Part shown: positions 1 to 9,157 of the stretch, one piece after another
How the letters are laid out: each line of letters starts with the position of its first letter
Numbering within the stretch: the stretch's first letter is position 1
Assembly: GCF_040500525.1 (NCBI RefSeq)
Contig: NZ_CP159403.1
Span: 1,535,001-1,599,000 of the forward strand
Source: Azospirillum formosense
Lineage (GTDB): Bacteria; Pseudomonadota; Alphaproteobacteria; Azospirillales; Azospirillaceae
Length of the DNA: 64,000 nucleotides
Direction of reading: 5' to 3'
Translations under genes and position numbers: made by a program
The notes under the pieces: generated by a model
Seen by the model: the letters and a program-made list of their open reading frames with translations, nothing else
What the model was told of the DNA's origin: nothing
Database searches by the model: none

Positions 1-1
1 C

Positions 2-151
2 GACAAGCTGGAGGGCCGTGAGCTGCAAGCCTTCGAACAGACCGTGCGGTCGCTGGAGAAGACCTTCGAGCAGGCGCGCAGCGGTCTCCAGCTCGCCCGC
101 ACCCCGGGCACGCACGAGGACAAGGGCTGCACCAAGGCGACGACCTGCTGA
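2..151 (+). CDS. C-terminal end of an unknown protein (cut by window edge)
   Basis: An open frame enters from the left edge and stops with TGA at 149-151, giving the last 49 residues of a protein whose start lies outside the window. The visible part is charged and helix-prone, with leucines and glutamates spaced as in a coiled coil (LEGRELQAFEQTVRSLEKTF), and it ends in a short tail with two cysteines (GCTKATTC). I do not recognise the family. It converges with the small minus-strand gene at 165-338. The frame is convincing from composition, but no function can be assigned. Confidence 0.5.
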   Translation, partial: DKLEGRELQAFEQTVRSLEKTFEQARSGLQLARTPGTHEDKGCTKATTC

Positions 152-164
152 GGCGCCGCCCCGC

Positions 165-338
165 CTACTCCTGGTGAAGGAAGCGGCGGATGGCGCTGGC
201 GAGGATCTGGACGCCCTTCTCCTCGTCGTCCGCCATCTTGCGGAGACGGTCGCGCATGGCCTGAACCTGCGGCTTCATCTGGGCCGCCTTGGCGATGGCC
301 AGTTGCGCCTCTTCCGGTTTCATGTCGTTGTCGGCCAT
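165..338 (-). CDS. Small hypothetical protein, 57 aa
   Basis: A short charged protein beginning MADNDMKPEEAQLAIAKAAQ and ending in RRFLHQE, predicted to be all-helical and soluble. The frame is open for 32 more codons upstream, but I chose the internal ATG at 338 because a clear AAGGAG ribosome-binding site lies six bases before it, while the upstream extension is basic and low in structure. No family recognised. No transmembrane segment or signal peptide is visible. Confidence 0.55.
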   Translation of the reverse strand: MADNDMKPEEAQLAIAKAAQMKPQVQAMRDRLRKMADDEEKGVQILASAIRRFLHQE

Positions 339-514
339 GGCGTGCTCCTTCCACTCGCAACCAGGATGAGACAGTCGGCGCCGTCTTTCAACGGTCCCTT
401 CACTAAAGCGAACTTCCGTTCGCTTTAGACTCACATCGCCTCACTTGCCGGCGGGCTTCGGCCGCATGTGCGGCCGGGACCGCCGTCGCGATCCAAAGCG
501 GATTGCAATCCGCT

Positions 515-1507
515 TTAACGGAACAGGCCGACGCTCTCCACCGCCTGGCCGCCGGTCCCCAGCTTGAATTCCGTGACGCCCGGCGCGCTGTCCGGGTTGA
601 TGCCGCCGAGGTCGAGCCAGCCCACGCCGCGCGCCTTCAGCGCCAGCGCTGCCCGCCACAGCACCAGCCGCATCGCGCCGCTCTTGCGCCCCGACTCGCT
701 GGACCAGCCGATCTGGTAGGTGGCCGAACCGCCATGGATGTAGAAGAGCGCGCTCGCCGCCGGAGCGGCGGATTTCGAACGGTCCTCCAGCGCGGCGGCC
801 ATCAGCACCCCGTCGCCTTTCCCGCCGCCTTTCAGCAGCCCGTTGCGGATGCGCACGGCCAGCGCGCCGGTCATCGGGCGGAACTGTTTGGTCAGGGCCT
901 GCTCATGCTCCTGCTTCATCAGCCAGGGCAGGTTCTTGGCCTCCCAGTCGAGGTCGATGACCAGACCGGCCTTTTCCGCCCCCTTGAGGCGCTGGCGCCA
1001 GTCGCGGGCCATCGCCGCGCGCAACTCCTCCTCGCCGCGGGACAGGTCGAGCCAGACCGTGCGGTAGCCGGGGCCGAAGCGGCGGAAGCCGCAGCGTTGC
1101 AGCATCGCCTCGGCCTCCGGCCCGGCGGCAAGTTCCGGCAGCAGGCTGGCCCGGTTCAGCGGGTTGTCGGAACAGGCGCGGCGGAGCAGGCGGAAAACCG
1201 CCTCCTGAGTCCCCAGATCCGGCTCCGCCCCGTCAAGCCAGAGCGGGCCACGATGGATCTGGCGCTGGTGGAACAGGCGCAGCGTGCGCCGCTCCAGAAG
1301 CTGGACGATTCCGATGGGCGCGCCGTCCCGACGGATCAGGCCGAGCCGCGGCACGAAGCCGTGGGTGCGCCCCATGGCGCCGGCGTAGGCGAAGCACTGC
1401 GGCAGGGTGGAGCGGGGAACGCGGGCAAAGAGCGCGCCCCATTCACCCACCGTCCCCTCGTTCCACAGGATGGTGACGGCGCCTTCGCTGGAAATCGGTG
1501 ACGGCAT
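515..1507 (-). CDS. FemAB/GNAT-fold peptidoglycan-type acyltransferase-like protein
   Basis: 330 residues. The C-terminal part carries the pattern seen in FemAB-related GNAT proteins: ALFYIHGGSATYQIGWSS, then a segment reading WLDLGGINPDSAPGVTEFK and a final glycine-rich LGTGG strand. Proteins of this superfamily transfer aminoacyl or acyl groups, often to cell-wall or lipid acceptors. The substrate cannot be read from sequence. No signal peptide or membrane span, so probably cytoplasmic. It lies 14 bases downstream of motA on the same strand and is likely cotranscribed with it. The assignment to the superfamily is good and the precise reaction is unknown. Confidence 0.75.
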   Translation of the reverse strand: MPSPISSEGAVTILWNEGTVGEWGALFARVPRSTLPQCFAYAGAMGRTHGFVPRLGLIRRDGAPIGIVQLLERRTLRLFHQRQIHRGPLWLDGAEPDLGTQEAVFRLLRRACSDNPLNRASLLPELAAGPEAEAMLQRCGFRRFGPGYRTVWLDLSRGEEELRAAMARDWRQRLKGAEKAGLVIDLDWEAKNLPWLMKQEHEQALTKQFRPMTGALAVRIRNGLLKGGGKGDGVLMAAALEDRSKSAAPAASALFYIHGGSATYQIGWSSESGRKSGAMRLVLWRAALALKARGVGWLDLGGINPDSAPGVTEFKLGTGGQAVESVGLFR

Positions 1508-1521
1508 GGGCGGGGCCGGCC

Positions 1522-2382
1522 TCAGGCGGGCGGCAGGGCCGAGGTGGCCTCTTCCACCTGGGCGAAGCTCGGCCGGTATTCGGGCTCCAGCACGTTTCGC
1601 GAATATTCGACCGAGATGGCCGGCGCGTAGCCGGACAAATGCGCGATCAGGCCGATCTTCATCGCCTGATAGTATTTCCCTTCGGCGTGGTAGATGTTTT
1701 TCAGGCCGCTGGCGATCGGCGCCAGGAAGCCGTAGGCGACGAGAATGCCGGTGAAGGTGCCGACCAGCGCGCCGCCGATCAGCTTGCCCAGAACCTCCGG
1801 CGGCTCGGTGATCGATCCCATGGTGTGGATCACGCCCAGCACCGCCGCCACGATGCCCAGCGCCGGAACGGCGTCGGCGACCGCCTGGATGGCGTCGGCG
1901 ATCCGCTGGTGCTCGTGGTGCATGGTCTCGATGTCCTCGTCCATCAGGTCGACCAGCTCGTGCGGGTTGTCGGCCCCGAGCGACATCAGACGCAGGTAGG
2001 TGCAGAGGAAGGATATGGCGTGGTGGTCGCCGTAGAATTTCGGGAACTGCTGGAAGAGTGGTGAATCCTCGGGTTTCTCGATGTGCTGTTCAAGGGCGAG
2101 CAATCCCTTGGTCTTCGCGATCTTGAAGACCTGATACATCATGGTGAGAAGTTCGAGAAAATCGTCCTTCTTGTATTTTGGCCCTTTGAACAGATGGCCG
2201 AGTTCCTTGCCGGTGTGTGTCACCACCGCTTTTGGATTGGCGATCAGGAACGCGCCGGCGGCGGAGCCCAGGATGATCATGAACTCGAAGGGCATCCACA
2301 GCACGCCCAGATGGCCGCCGCCCAGGACATAGCCCCCGAAGACGCTGAACACCACGACGCCGAAGCCGATCATCACGAACAT
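1522..2382 (-). CDS. motA: Flagellar motor stator protein MotA
   Basis: 286 residues, the normal length for MotA of the proton-driven stator. Four membrane segments are visible (about 3-22, 33-50, 172-190, 203-223) with the large cytoplasmic loop between the second and third. Pro173 (AVPALG) and Pro222 (LAPIAS) fall at the same numbers as the functionally essential prolines of the E. coli protein. Glu98 is kept, while the position of E. coli Arg90 is Lys, a conservative change. MotA pairs with MotB in a torque-generating H+ channel, but no motB follows: the next gene is a FemAB-like protein. MotB is presumably encoded elsewhere. Confidence 0.93.
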   Translation of the reverse strand: MFVMIGFGVVVFSVFGGYVLGGGHLGVLWMPFEFMIILGSAAGAFLIANPKAVVTHTGKELGHLFKGPKYKKDDFLELLTMMYQVFKIAKTKGLLALEQHIEKPEDSPLFQQFPKFYGDHHAISFLCTYLRLMSLGADNPHELVDLMDEDIETMHHEHQRIADAIQAVADAVPALGIVAAVLGVIHTMGSITEPPEVLGKLIGGALVGTFTGILVAYGFLAPIASGLKNIYHAEGKYYQAMKIGLIAHLSGYAPAISVEYSRNVLEPEYRPSFAQVEEATSALPPA

Positions 2383-2604
2383 GTCTTCCGTCCTCCAGCG
2401 TCATTTTCCGTGCCTTGGCCGGTCCGCGTCGCGGAACGCCGGCCAGGCGGGGGTGCTTGCGTTCTGCCGGCCCAGTGACGCAGCAATCCCTTGAGTTTTT
2501 GTAAATCACCCGGCGTCGGACGCGATCCTAGCCGTGACAAAGGATCGTGTCACGAAAGGAGTACCCGAAAAGCGACCCGCCGCCGTAGCGCGCGCAAAAG
2601 AAAA

Positions 2605-2626
2605 GGGGCCGCCCGCGGGCGGCCCC
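2605..2626 (-). terminator. Rho-independent terminator of pckA
   Basis: A near-perfect GC hairpin (GGGGCCGCCC / GGGCGGCCCC) sits 36 bases after the pckA stop. Read on the minus strand it is followed by TTTTCTTTT, so it terminates pckA transcription. Confidence 0.8.
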
Positions 2627-2661
2627 TCTTCACGCGCTCGGACGATTCGGCGACGGCCGGC

Positions 2662-4485
2662 TCAGCCGATCCGCCAGGTGTCCGGCGCCTTCTCCAGACG
2701 CTTGAGGAGCGCCACGCGCTGCTGCTCGATCTCGTCCGGCAGGTGGCTGCCGAAGCGGTTGAACAGCTCCTCCTGGTCCTTGGCCTCGGCCTCGGCTTCC
2801 TTCCGGTCGATGTCCATGATCTTCCGGAACTTGTCCTCGGCGAAATCGAGACCGGCCCAGTTCAGGTCCTGGTAGCGCGGCATGTAGCCGAACGGGCTCT
2901 CCGCCGCATCCACCGCACGGCCGCGGACGCGGTCGACGATCCAGCGCAGGACGCGCATGTTGTCGCCGAAGCCCGGCCAGACGAACTTGCCGTTCTCGTC
3001 CTTGCGGAACCAGTTGACGCGGTAGATGCGCGGCAGGTTCTCCACCTTGCCTTCCATCGCCAGCCAATGGTTCCAGTAGTCGGCCATGTTGTAGCCGCAG
3101 AAGGGCAGCATGGCGAAGGGGTCGCGGCGGATGGCGGCCTGGCCGACGGCGGCGGCGGTCGCCTCCGAGCCCATGGTCGCCGCCCAATAGACGCCCTCGC
3201 GCCAGTTGTAGGCCTCGAACACCAGCGGGAAGGTCTTGGACAGGCGGCCGCCGAAGATGAAGGCGGAGATCGGAACGCCCGCCGGGTCCTCCCAGGCCGG
3301 ATCGATCGACGGGCACTGCGCCGCCGGGGCGGTGAAGCGCGAGTTCGGGTGCGCGGCCGGACGGCCCGACGCCGGGGTCCAGTCGTTGCCCTGCCAGTCG
3401 ATCAGGTGGGCCGGCGCCTCGTCGGTCAGACCCTCCCACCACACGTCGCCGTCGTCGGTCAGCGCGACGTTGGTGAAGATGACGTTGGCGTTCAGGGTCT
3501 TCAGGGCGTTCGGGTTCGACTTGATGCTGGTGCCCGGCGCCACGCCGAAGAAGCCGGCCTCCGGGTTGATGGCCCGCAGCGTGCCGTCCGGCTGCGGCTT
3601 CACCCAGGCGATGTCGTCACCGATGGTGCGAACCTTCCAGCCTTCGAACTCGGCCGGGGGGACCAGCATGGCGAAGTTGGTCTTGCCGCAGGCCGACGGG
3701 AAGGCGGCGGCGACGTAGGTCTTCTCGCCCTCCGGGCTCTCCACGCCGAGGATCAGCATGTGCTCGGCCAGCCAGCCCTGCTCGCGGCCCATCGAGGAGG
3801 CGATGCGCAGCGCGAAGCACTTCTTGCCGAGCAGGGCGTTGCCGCCGTAGCCCGAGCCGAAGGAGACGATCGAATGATCGGCCGGGAAATGCACGATGTA
3901 CTTGTGCTCGGCATTGCACGGCCACGCCACGTCCGGCTGGCCGGGCTCCAGCGGCGCGCCGATGGAGTGCAGGCAGGGCACGAAGTCGCCGTCGCCCAGG
4001 ATGTCCAGCACCTTCTGGCCCATGCGGGTCATCATGCGCATGTTGACCGCGACATAGGGGCTGTCGGAGATCTGCACGCCGATGTGGGCGATGTCGGAGC
4101 CCAGCGGCCCCATGCTGAAGGGCACCACATACATGGTGCGGCCCCGCATGCAGCCCTCGAACAGGCCGTCCAGCTTCGCCTTCATCTCCGCCGGGGCGAC
4201 CCAGTTGTTGGTCGGGCCGGCGTCCTCCTTGCGCTCGGAGCAGATGAAGGTCCGGTCCTCGACGCGGGCGACGTCGCCCGGATCGGAACGGCAGAGGTAG
4301 GAATTCGGGCGCTTGGCCTCGTTCAGCTTGATGAAGGTGCCCGATTCCACCATCTCGGCGCACAGGCGGTCGTATTCCTCCTGCGATCCGTCACACCAGT
4401 GCACCCGCTCGGGCTTGCACTTGTTCGCGATCTCCTCGACCCAGGCCAGGAGCTTCTTGTTCCGCGTGCGCGTTGTTCCGGTCAT
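2662..4485 (-). CDS. pckA: Phosphoenolpyruvate carboxykinase (GTP)
   Basis: 607 residues, the length of GTP-dependent PEPCK (EC 4.1.1.32), which converts oxaloacetate plus GTP to PEP, GDP and CO2 in gluconeogenesis. The diagnostic P-loop FPSACGKTN lies at 262-270 with the reactive Cys266, which separates it from the ATP-dependent family found in many rhizobia. Other family blocks are visible: RSDPGDVARVEDRTFICS near the N-terminus, SFGSGYGGNALLGKKCFALR at 208-227, and a long C-terminal domain. Followed by its own terminator. The neighbourhood with chvI-chvG and the PTS regulators is the familiar alphaproteobacterial arrangement and fits control of gluconeogenesis by carbon status. Confidence 0.96.
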   Translation of the reverse strand: MTGTTRTRNKKLLAWVEEIANKCKPERVHWCDGSQEEYDRLCAEMVESGTFIKLNEAKRPNSYLCRSDPGDVARVEDRTFICSERKEDAGPTNNWVAPAEMKAKLDGLFEGCMRGRTMYVVPFSMGPLGSDIAHIGVQISDSPYVAVNMRMMTRMGQKVLDILGDGDFVPCLHSIGAPLEPGQPDVAWPCNAEHKYIVHFPADHSIVSFGSGYGGNALLGKKCFALRIASSMGREQGWLAEHMLILGVESPEGEKTYVAAAFPSACGKTNFAMLVPPAEFEGWKVRTIGDDIAWVKPQPDGTLRAINPEAGFFGVAPGTSIKSNPNALKTLNANVIFTNVALTDDGDVWWEGLTDEAPAHLIDWQGNDWTPASGRPAAHPNSRFTAPAAQCPSIDPAWEDPAGVPISAFIFGGRLSKTFPLVFEAYNWREGVYWAATMGSEATAAAVGQAAIRRDPFAMLPFCGYNMADYWNHWLAMEGKVENLPRIYRVNWFRKDENGKFVWPGFGDNMRVLRWIVDRVRGRAVDAAESPFGYMPRYQDLNWAGLDFAEDKFRKIMDIDRKEAEAEAKDQEELFNRFGSHLPDEIEQQRVALLKRLEKAPDTWRIG

Positions 4486-4817
4486 CCTTTGCCTCTCAAC
4501 TCGTCTCCGGGTTCGCCGCCCCTGGAATCGGGGGCCGGCGCCCGGAGGTCTGGACGGCTGGCCTTTTCGGCCCTTATCGAAGCCGTCCTTGTTCGGTGGC
4601 GGTGTCGTTCCGCCGGCTCAAACCACCGCAGCCCGGCCTGCAGGCCGGACGGCGGTCATCCCGACGCGCCCCCCGGGCGCGCCCGATGTCCTGATTGGCA
4701 AGAGAGGGGTGGCCCGAGGGCCACAAACCCAAAACGGCAACGGGTCGGTCCGTTATGGTCCACTGACGTTTTCTCCTGGTTGCGCTCTTTTGCGCGCCGC
4801 TTGCCGCGGCGTCGTGG
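4486..4817. other. pckA leader / intergenic region, no gene seen
   Basis: 332 bases between pckA and the HugZ-like gene. It must hold the pckA promoter and untranslated leader. The only structure I see is a perfect 7-bp hairpin GTGGCCC/GGGCCAC at 4709-4724, without a T-run. No convincing ORF and no known riboswitch motif. Confidence 0.4.
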
Positions 4818-5699
4818 TTAGCCGTCACGATCGTCCGAACCCACCGGGCCATCGGCCGCGCCGGGTGCGCTGCCGGGCGCACTGCCGGCCGCGCGCTGGC
4901 GGGCCTGCCGGGCGAGCCCGGCGAGAGTGACCCTAGCGTCTTCGGGGTTTTCCACGCCGTGATCGAAATCAACCCGCGCCATTTCGCCGCTGCGCCGCAG
5001 ATCGCAGCCGTCGGGATCGATGCCGGTCATCACCCAGGGCTCGGCGCCGTCGGCGGACCGTCCGGCCAGAACCGTGGCGTAAAGCCGCAAGGCGTCGGCG
5101 TGGTCGGCGTTCATGTGGTCCAGGATGGCGCCCTCGGCCTCGGCCAGCGCCGCCGGGACGCCGGGCAGCAGCAGGTCGGTCCGGTCGAGCCAGCGCACCC
5201 GGCCGAAGCCGGCCACCAGATGGGCGCGCTCCACCGCCACGGCGTAGACGCTGAAATCGGCGAAGCCGGCGTAGAGCGCCGCACCGGGATGGCGCGCCAG
5301 GAAGCGGACGCGGTGGCGCGGCTCCTCCGAGCGCTCGGCCCGCCCGAGAACGGACAGGCGCGGCCCGGACAGCGGCTCCGCCAGGCCCGCGGTTCCGTCG
5401 AACAGCAGGCCGACGCGCGGGTCCCGCGCGATGTTCTTCGTGTGGTCGGCGAGCGTGGAGAGCAGGAGAAGGGGCGTGCCGTCGAGGTCGAAGGCCACCT
5501 GGACCAGCGAGGGATAGGGCCATCCACCCCGGCCATCACTCTGGCCGTCATCCCCGCGCAGGGCGGTGGACAGCGCCGCCAGACCGGCACCACGCATCAG
5601 GCGCCTTGCGGCGCCTCCCGTTTGGCCGCCGGCGTCCGATGACGCCGCGGCACCCGGCCCCGAAGGGGTCGGACGGATGGAGGACTCGTCGGAACTCAT
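4818..5699 (-). CDS. PPOX-fold flavin/heme-binding protein with DUF2470 domain (HugZ-like)
   Basis: 293 residues from the ATG at 5699. An N-terminal disordered stretch (about 1-45) is followed by a pyridoxamine-5'-phosphate-oxidase-like split barrel (GWPYPSLVQVAFDLDGTPLL, then LLSTLADHTKNIARDPRVGL), then a C-terminal DUF2470 domain (ILDHMNADHADALRLYA). This two-domain build is that of the HugZ/HutZ family, linked to heme use or heme degradation, and the NADH-heme or FMN assignment varies among members. The frame can be extended to 5774, but the extra residues are unlike the family. The cytoplasmic location is inferred from the lack of a signal sequence. Confidence 0.8.
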   Translation of the reverse strand: MSSDESSIRPTPSGPGAAASSDAGGQTGGAARRLMRGAGLAALSTALRGDDGQSDGRGGWPYPSLVQVAFDLDGTPLLLLSTLADHTKNIARDPRVGLLFDGTAGLAEPLSGPRLSVLGRAERSEEPRHRVRFLARHPGAALYAGFADFSVYAVAVERAHLVAGFGRVRWLDRTDLLLPGVPAALAEAEGAILDHMNADHADALRLYATVLAGRSADGAEPWVMTGIDPDGCDLRRSGEMARVDFDHGVENPEDARVTLAGLARQARQRAAGSAPGSAPGAADGPVGSDDRDG

Positions 5700-5981
5700 G
5701 CCCTGAAACGAATGCGTTCTCCCGCGCAGCACCGTTTCCCCGGCGCCGCATTGGTGCCATATTGGCCCAGACAAATAGGTTGGGAAAAGCGAAAAGTTGG
5801 CTTTTCATGCCTTTGCGCCGCCTATAGGTCGTCGTGGAGCATTCGGAAAGCCCGCATTTCGAAATAAGACGAAACCATATCTTCCGCAGTAGGCGACATC
5901 GACGGCCCGGCCATCCGCTTCAGTTGGCCGCCGGCACGGGCCGTCGCCGAAACGGGGCGTGTGATTGGGAACGCGAACGAC

Positions 5982-6677
5982 ATGTCTCACACCGTAGCGT
6001 TGGTGGATGACGACCGGAACATCCTGACCTCCGTTGCCATGGCGCTGGAAGCGGAGGGCTTCGAGGTGCGCACCTACACCGACGGCGCGGAGGCGCTGCG
6101 CGGCCTGACCCAGCGCCCGCCCGACCTCGCCGTGCTCGACATCAAGATGCCGCGCATGGACGGGATGGAGCTGCTGCAGCGGCTGCGCCAGACCAGCCAC
6201 CTGCCGGTCATCTTCCTGACCAGCAAGGACGACGAGGTCGACGAGCTGATGGGTCTGCGCATGGGCGCCGACGACTACATCAAGAAGCCCTTCTCGCAGC
6301 GCCTGCTCGTCGAGCGCATCCGCACCCTGCTGCGGCGCGAGGCGGCGACCCGCGACAAGACCGCGCCGGAACCCGGCGTCCTGCTGACCCGCGGCCCGCT
6401 GGTCATGGACGGCGCCCGCCATTCCTGCACCTGGAAGGGCCAGCCCATCGACCTGACGGTGACGGAGTTCCTCCTGGTCAAGGCGCTGGCCCAGCGCCCC
6501 GGCCATGTGAAGAGCCGCGACCAGCTCATGGACGCCGCCTACGGCGAGAACGTCTATGTCGACGACCGCACCATCGACAGCCACATCAAGCGGCTCCGCA
6601 AGAAGTTCAAGGCCATTGATTCCGACTTTGCGCAGATCGAAACGCTCTATGGCGTCGGTTACCGATACAAGGAGTGA
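5982..6677 (+). CDS. chvI: Response regulator ChvI
   Basis: 231 residues: receiver domain (1-120) with acidic pocket DDD at 9-11, phosphorylation site Asp53 (VLDIKMPRMDG) and KKPFS switch, followed by an OmpR-type winged helix ending near RYKE. ChvI with kinase ChvG controls acid response, envelope and symbiosis or virulence genes in alphaproteobacteria. I chose the ATG at 5982 because it aligns with the usual start SHTVALVDDD. A GTG seven codons upstream (5961) is also possible. The chvG start overlaps its 3' end. The position next to pckA and hprK is the conserved arrangement for this pair. Confidence 0.93.
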   Translation: MSHTVALVDDDRNILTSVAMALEAEGFEVRTYTDGAEALRGLTQRPPDLAVLDIKMPRMDGMELLQRLRQTSHLPVIFLTSKDDEVDELMGLRMGADDYIKKPFSQRLLVERIRTLLRREAATRDKTAPEPGVLLTRGPLVMDGARHSCTWKGQPIDLTVTEFLLVKALAQRPGHVKSRDQLMDAAYGENVYVDDRTIDSHIKRLRKKFKAIDSDFAQIETLYGVGYRYKE

Positions 6678-8421
6678 GGTCCGCGCGCCGGACCGCGCCG
6701 CCCCGTCCCCCACCACGCCCGTCAAGCCCGGCGCCGCGCCCCGCGCCGCCGCACGGCGCCGGCTGCGCGGCGTGCCGTCGCCGCTGACCCTGCGGATTCT
6801 CGCCGTCAACGTGCTGGCGCTGCTGCTGCTGGTCGGCGCCCTGCTCTATCTCGGCCGCTACCAGGACCGTCTGGTCCAGGCGGAGCTGGACGCGCTGGAG
6901 ACGGAGGCCCGCATCTTCGCCTCGGCGCTCGGCGAGGGCGCCGTGCAGCGGGCCGCCGACGAGCCGGAGGCGGGCCAGGAGAGCTACGAGCTGTCGCCGG
7001 AGCTGGGGCGCCAGATGATCCGCCGGCTGGCCCTGGCGACGGAGACGCACACCCGGCTCTACGGCCCGGACGGGCGGCTGCTGTCGGACAGCCGCGTGCT
7101 GACCGGGTCACCCGGCAAGATCGAGATCCAGGAGCTGCCGCTGCCGCCCTCCGGCGACCCGGTGTCGCGCGCGGTCAACGAATTCTACGCCCGCTTCATC
7201 GACGTGGTGCCGAGCCGGGAGAACCTGCCGCTCTACCGCGAGCCGCCGGGCCACGCCGCCGAATCGGCCGCCCCGCCGCCCAACGTCGAGCGCGCGCTGG
7301 CCGGCGAGAACAGCGCGACGGTGTGGCGGCTGGCCTCGCCGGTTGCCCGCTCCAACCTGCTGCTGACCGTCGCCGTTCCGGTCCAGCGCTACAAGGAGGT
7401 GCTGGGGGCGGTGCTGCTGTCGCGCAGCGGCACGGTGATCGACGAGGCCATCCGGTCGGTGCGCACCGACATCCTGCGCGTCTTCGCGGTGGCGCTTCTC
7501 GTCACGGTCCTGATGTCGCTCTATCTGGCCGGCACCATCGCCCGCCCCATCCGCAAGCTGGCCCAGGCCGCCGACCGGCTGCGCACCGGCCATGGGCGCC
7601 ACACCGAGATTCCCGACCTCACCCGCCGCGGCGACGAGATCGGGGAGCTGTCCGGCGTGCTGCGCGACATGACGGCGGCGCTGTGGGCGCGCATGGACGC
7701 CATTGAGCGCTTCGCCGCCGACGTCGCCCACGAGATCAAGAATCCGCTGACCTCGCTGCGCAGCGCGGTGGAGACGGTCTGCCGCATCCAGGACCCGGCC
7801 CGCCGCGAGAAGCTGATGGCGATCATCGCCGACGACGTGCAGCGGCTGGACCGGCTGATCAGCGACATCTCCAACGCCTCGCGCCTGGACGCCGAGCTGT
7901 CGCGCGCCGCGCTGGAGCCGGTGGACATCGGCGCGATGCTCCGCACGCTCGCCGACATCCACCGCACCACCGCGGAGGAGGGGGACGAGGAGGACGGCGA
8001 CGGGACGGCGGCCCCGCCGAGCGTCGTCATCGAGCCGCCGCCCGGCGGATCGCTGACCGTGAAGGGGCTGGAGGGGCGGCTGACCCAGGTCTTCCAGAAC
8101 CTGATCGCCAACGCCCTGTCCTTCTCGCCCCCCGGCGGGCAGGTCCGGCTGGCGTCGCGGCGCACCCCGGACGGCGCGGTGGAGGTGACGGTCAGCGACG
8201 ACGGACCCGGCATTCCGGACGGCAAGGAGGAGGCGATCTTCGAGCGCTTCTACACCGAGCGTCCGGCCGGCGAGAAGTTCGGCACCCATTCGGGGCTCGG
8301 CCTGTCGATCTCCAAGCAGATCGTCGAAGCCCACGGCGGCACCATCCAGGCGGCCAACCGGTTGGGCCCCGGCGGGGAGACCATCGGCGCCGTCTTCACC
8401 GTGCGTCTGCCGCGCCCCTGA
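6649..8421 (+). CDS. chvG: Sensor histidine kinase ChvG
   Basis: 590 residues from the ATG at 6649, which overlaps the end of chvI by 29 bases. Layout: basic cytoplasmic N-terminus, first membrane segment about 46-68 (ILAVNVLALLLLVGALLYLG), periplasmic sensor region to about 276, second membrane segment 277-300, HAMP, HisKA with phospho-acceptor His361 in VAHEIKNPLTSLRS, and a HATPase domain with N box NLIANALSF, DDGPGIPD and GLGLSISKQIV. It phosphorylates ChvI. The long open frame upstream of 6649 lies inside chvI and is not coding here. I see no exoR, the periplasmic inhibitor of ChvG in rhizobia, in the window. Confidence 0.93.
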   Translation: MASVTDTRSEVRAPDRAAPSPTTPVKPGAAPRAAARRRLRGVPSPLTLRILAVNVLALLLLVGALLYLGRYQDRLVQAELDALETEARIFASALGEGAVQRAADEPEAGQESYELSPELGRQMIRRLALATETHTRLYGPDGRLLSDSRVLTGSPGKIEIQELPLPPSGDPVSRAVNEFYARFIDVVPSRENLPLYREPPGHAAESAAPPPNVERALAGENSATVWRLASPVARSNLLLTVAVPVQRYKEVLGAVLLSRSGTVIDEAIRSVRTDILRVFAVALLVTVLMSLYLAGTIARPIRKLAQAADRLRTGHGRHTEIPDLTRRGDEIGELSGVLRDMTAALWARMDAIERFAADVAHEIKNPLTSLRSAVETVCRIQDPARREKLMAIIADDVQRLDRLISDISNASRLDAELSRAALEPVDIGAMLRTLADIHRTTAEEGDEEDGDGTAAPPSVVIEPPPGGSLTVKGLEGRLTQVFQNLIANALSFSPPGGQVRLASRRTPDGAVEVTVSDDGPGIPDGKEEAIFERFYTERPAGEKFGTHSGLGLSISKQIVEAHGGTIQAANRLGPGGETIGAVFTVRLPRP

Positions 8422-8574
8422 CGAATTTCCACAGGGCGGATGCGGCATAGTTGCAATTTGAGAAAAGACGTATGGACAAAGTCGTGGGTGCGGCGGATGC
8501 TCAACCCCGGTCATTCCCGCGCCCGCGACGGCTGGCCTTTCGACAACCGGATGTCACCAACCGGAAGAGGGGCC

Positions 8575-8988
8575 ATGTCAGACGCCATGTCAGACACCAC
8601 ATCAGACACTAGGTCCGACCTCAAGCCGATCGCCCCCCGCCCGGTCGGCGAGCCCGCCACGGCGTCGGCGCGGGTGATCGATTTCCGCCGTTACCGGCTG
8701 GCCCGCCTGATCAACGACGCCAGCGTGCAACAGGGCGAACTGGCCCGGATGATGCGGACGTCGGCCAACGAGCGGACGCAACTGGCGCAGGCGCTCCAGG
8801 GCGCCCAGCGGCATCTGGCGACCATCGCCGACAGCTACAGCCATCTGCTGAACCGGCTGGCCCGCGAGAAGGATTTCCGCACCGCCTGCCAGGAGGCCGC
8901 GGAGCTGGACGACCTGGACGAGATGATCCGGCGCCGCGACGCGCTGGCCAGCGAGCTGCTGGACATCCGCCGCACCGGAGCCCCCTGA
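8575..8988 (+). CDS. Hypothetical helical protein between chvG and hprK, 137 aa
   Basis: Start chosen at the ATG at 8575, preceded by AAGAGGGG. The N-terminus is a Ser/Asp-rich low-complexity stretch (MSDAMSDTTSDTRSD). The remainder from about residue 35 is a charged, probably coiled-coil protein (RLINDASVQQGELARMMRTS, and EAAELDDLDEMIRRRDAL). No membrane segment. Same orientation as the chvG-hprK genes but with about 150-170 bases on either side, so it may be transcribed separately. Family not recognised. Confidence 0.65.
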   Translation: MSDAMSDTTSDTRSDLKPIAPRPVGEPATASARVIDFRRYRLARLINDASVQQGELARMMRTSANERTQLAQALQGAQRHLATIADSYSHLLNRLAREKDFRTACQEAAELDDLDEMIRRRDALASELLDIRRTGAP

Positions 8989-9157
8989 CCGGGCCTGTCC
9001 TCGGGCTGCGACCGCCCGGGCTGACCCGGGAAACCGGGCGCGGGTCGGCGGGCCATGGCGGCCGCACCGGCGCATTGGAGGCGGATCGGGCGGGAAAAGG
9101 ATGCATTTTCGGCATCCCATTGACAGAAGCGGCGGCACGCCTCACCTTCGCGGGATC

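Noticed and set aside
2491..4821. A 776-codon open frame on the plus strand opposite pckA
   Set aside because: It mirrors the codon pattern of pckA in the antisense strand of GC-rich DNA, and the protein is His/Arg/Ala-rich without a fold. The pckA frame has clear motifs.
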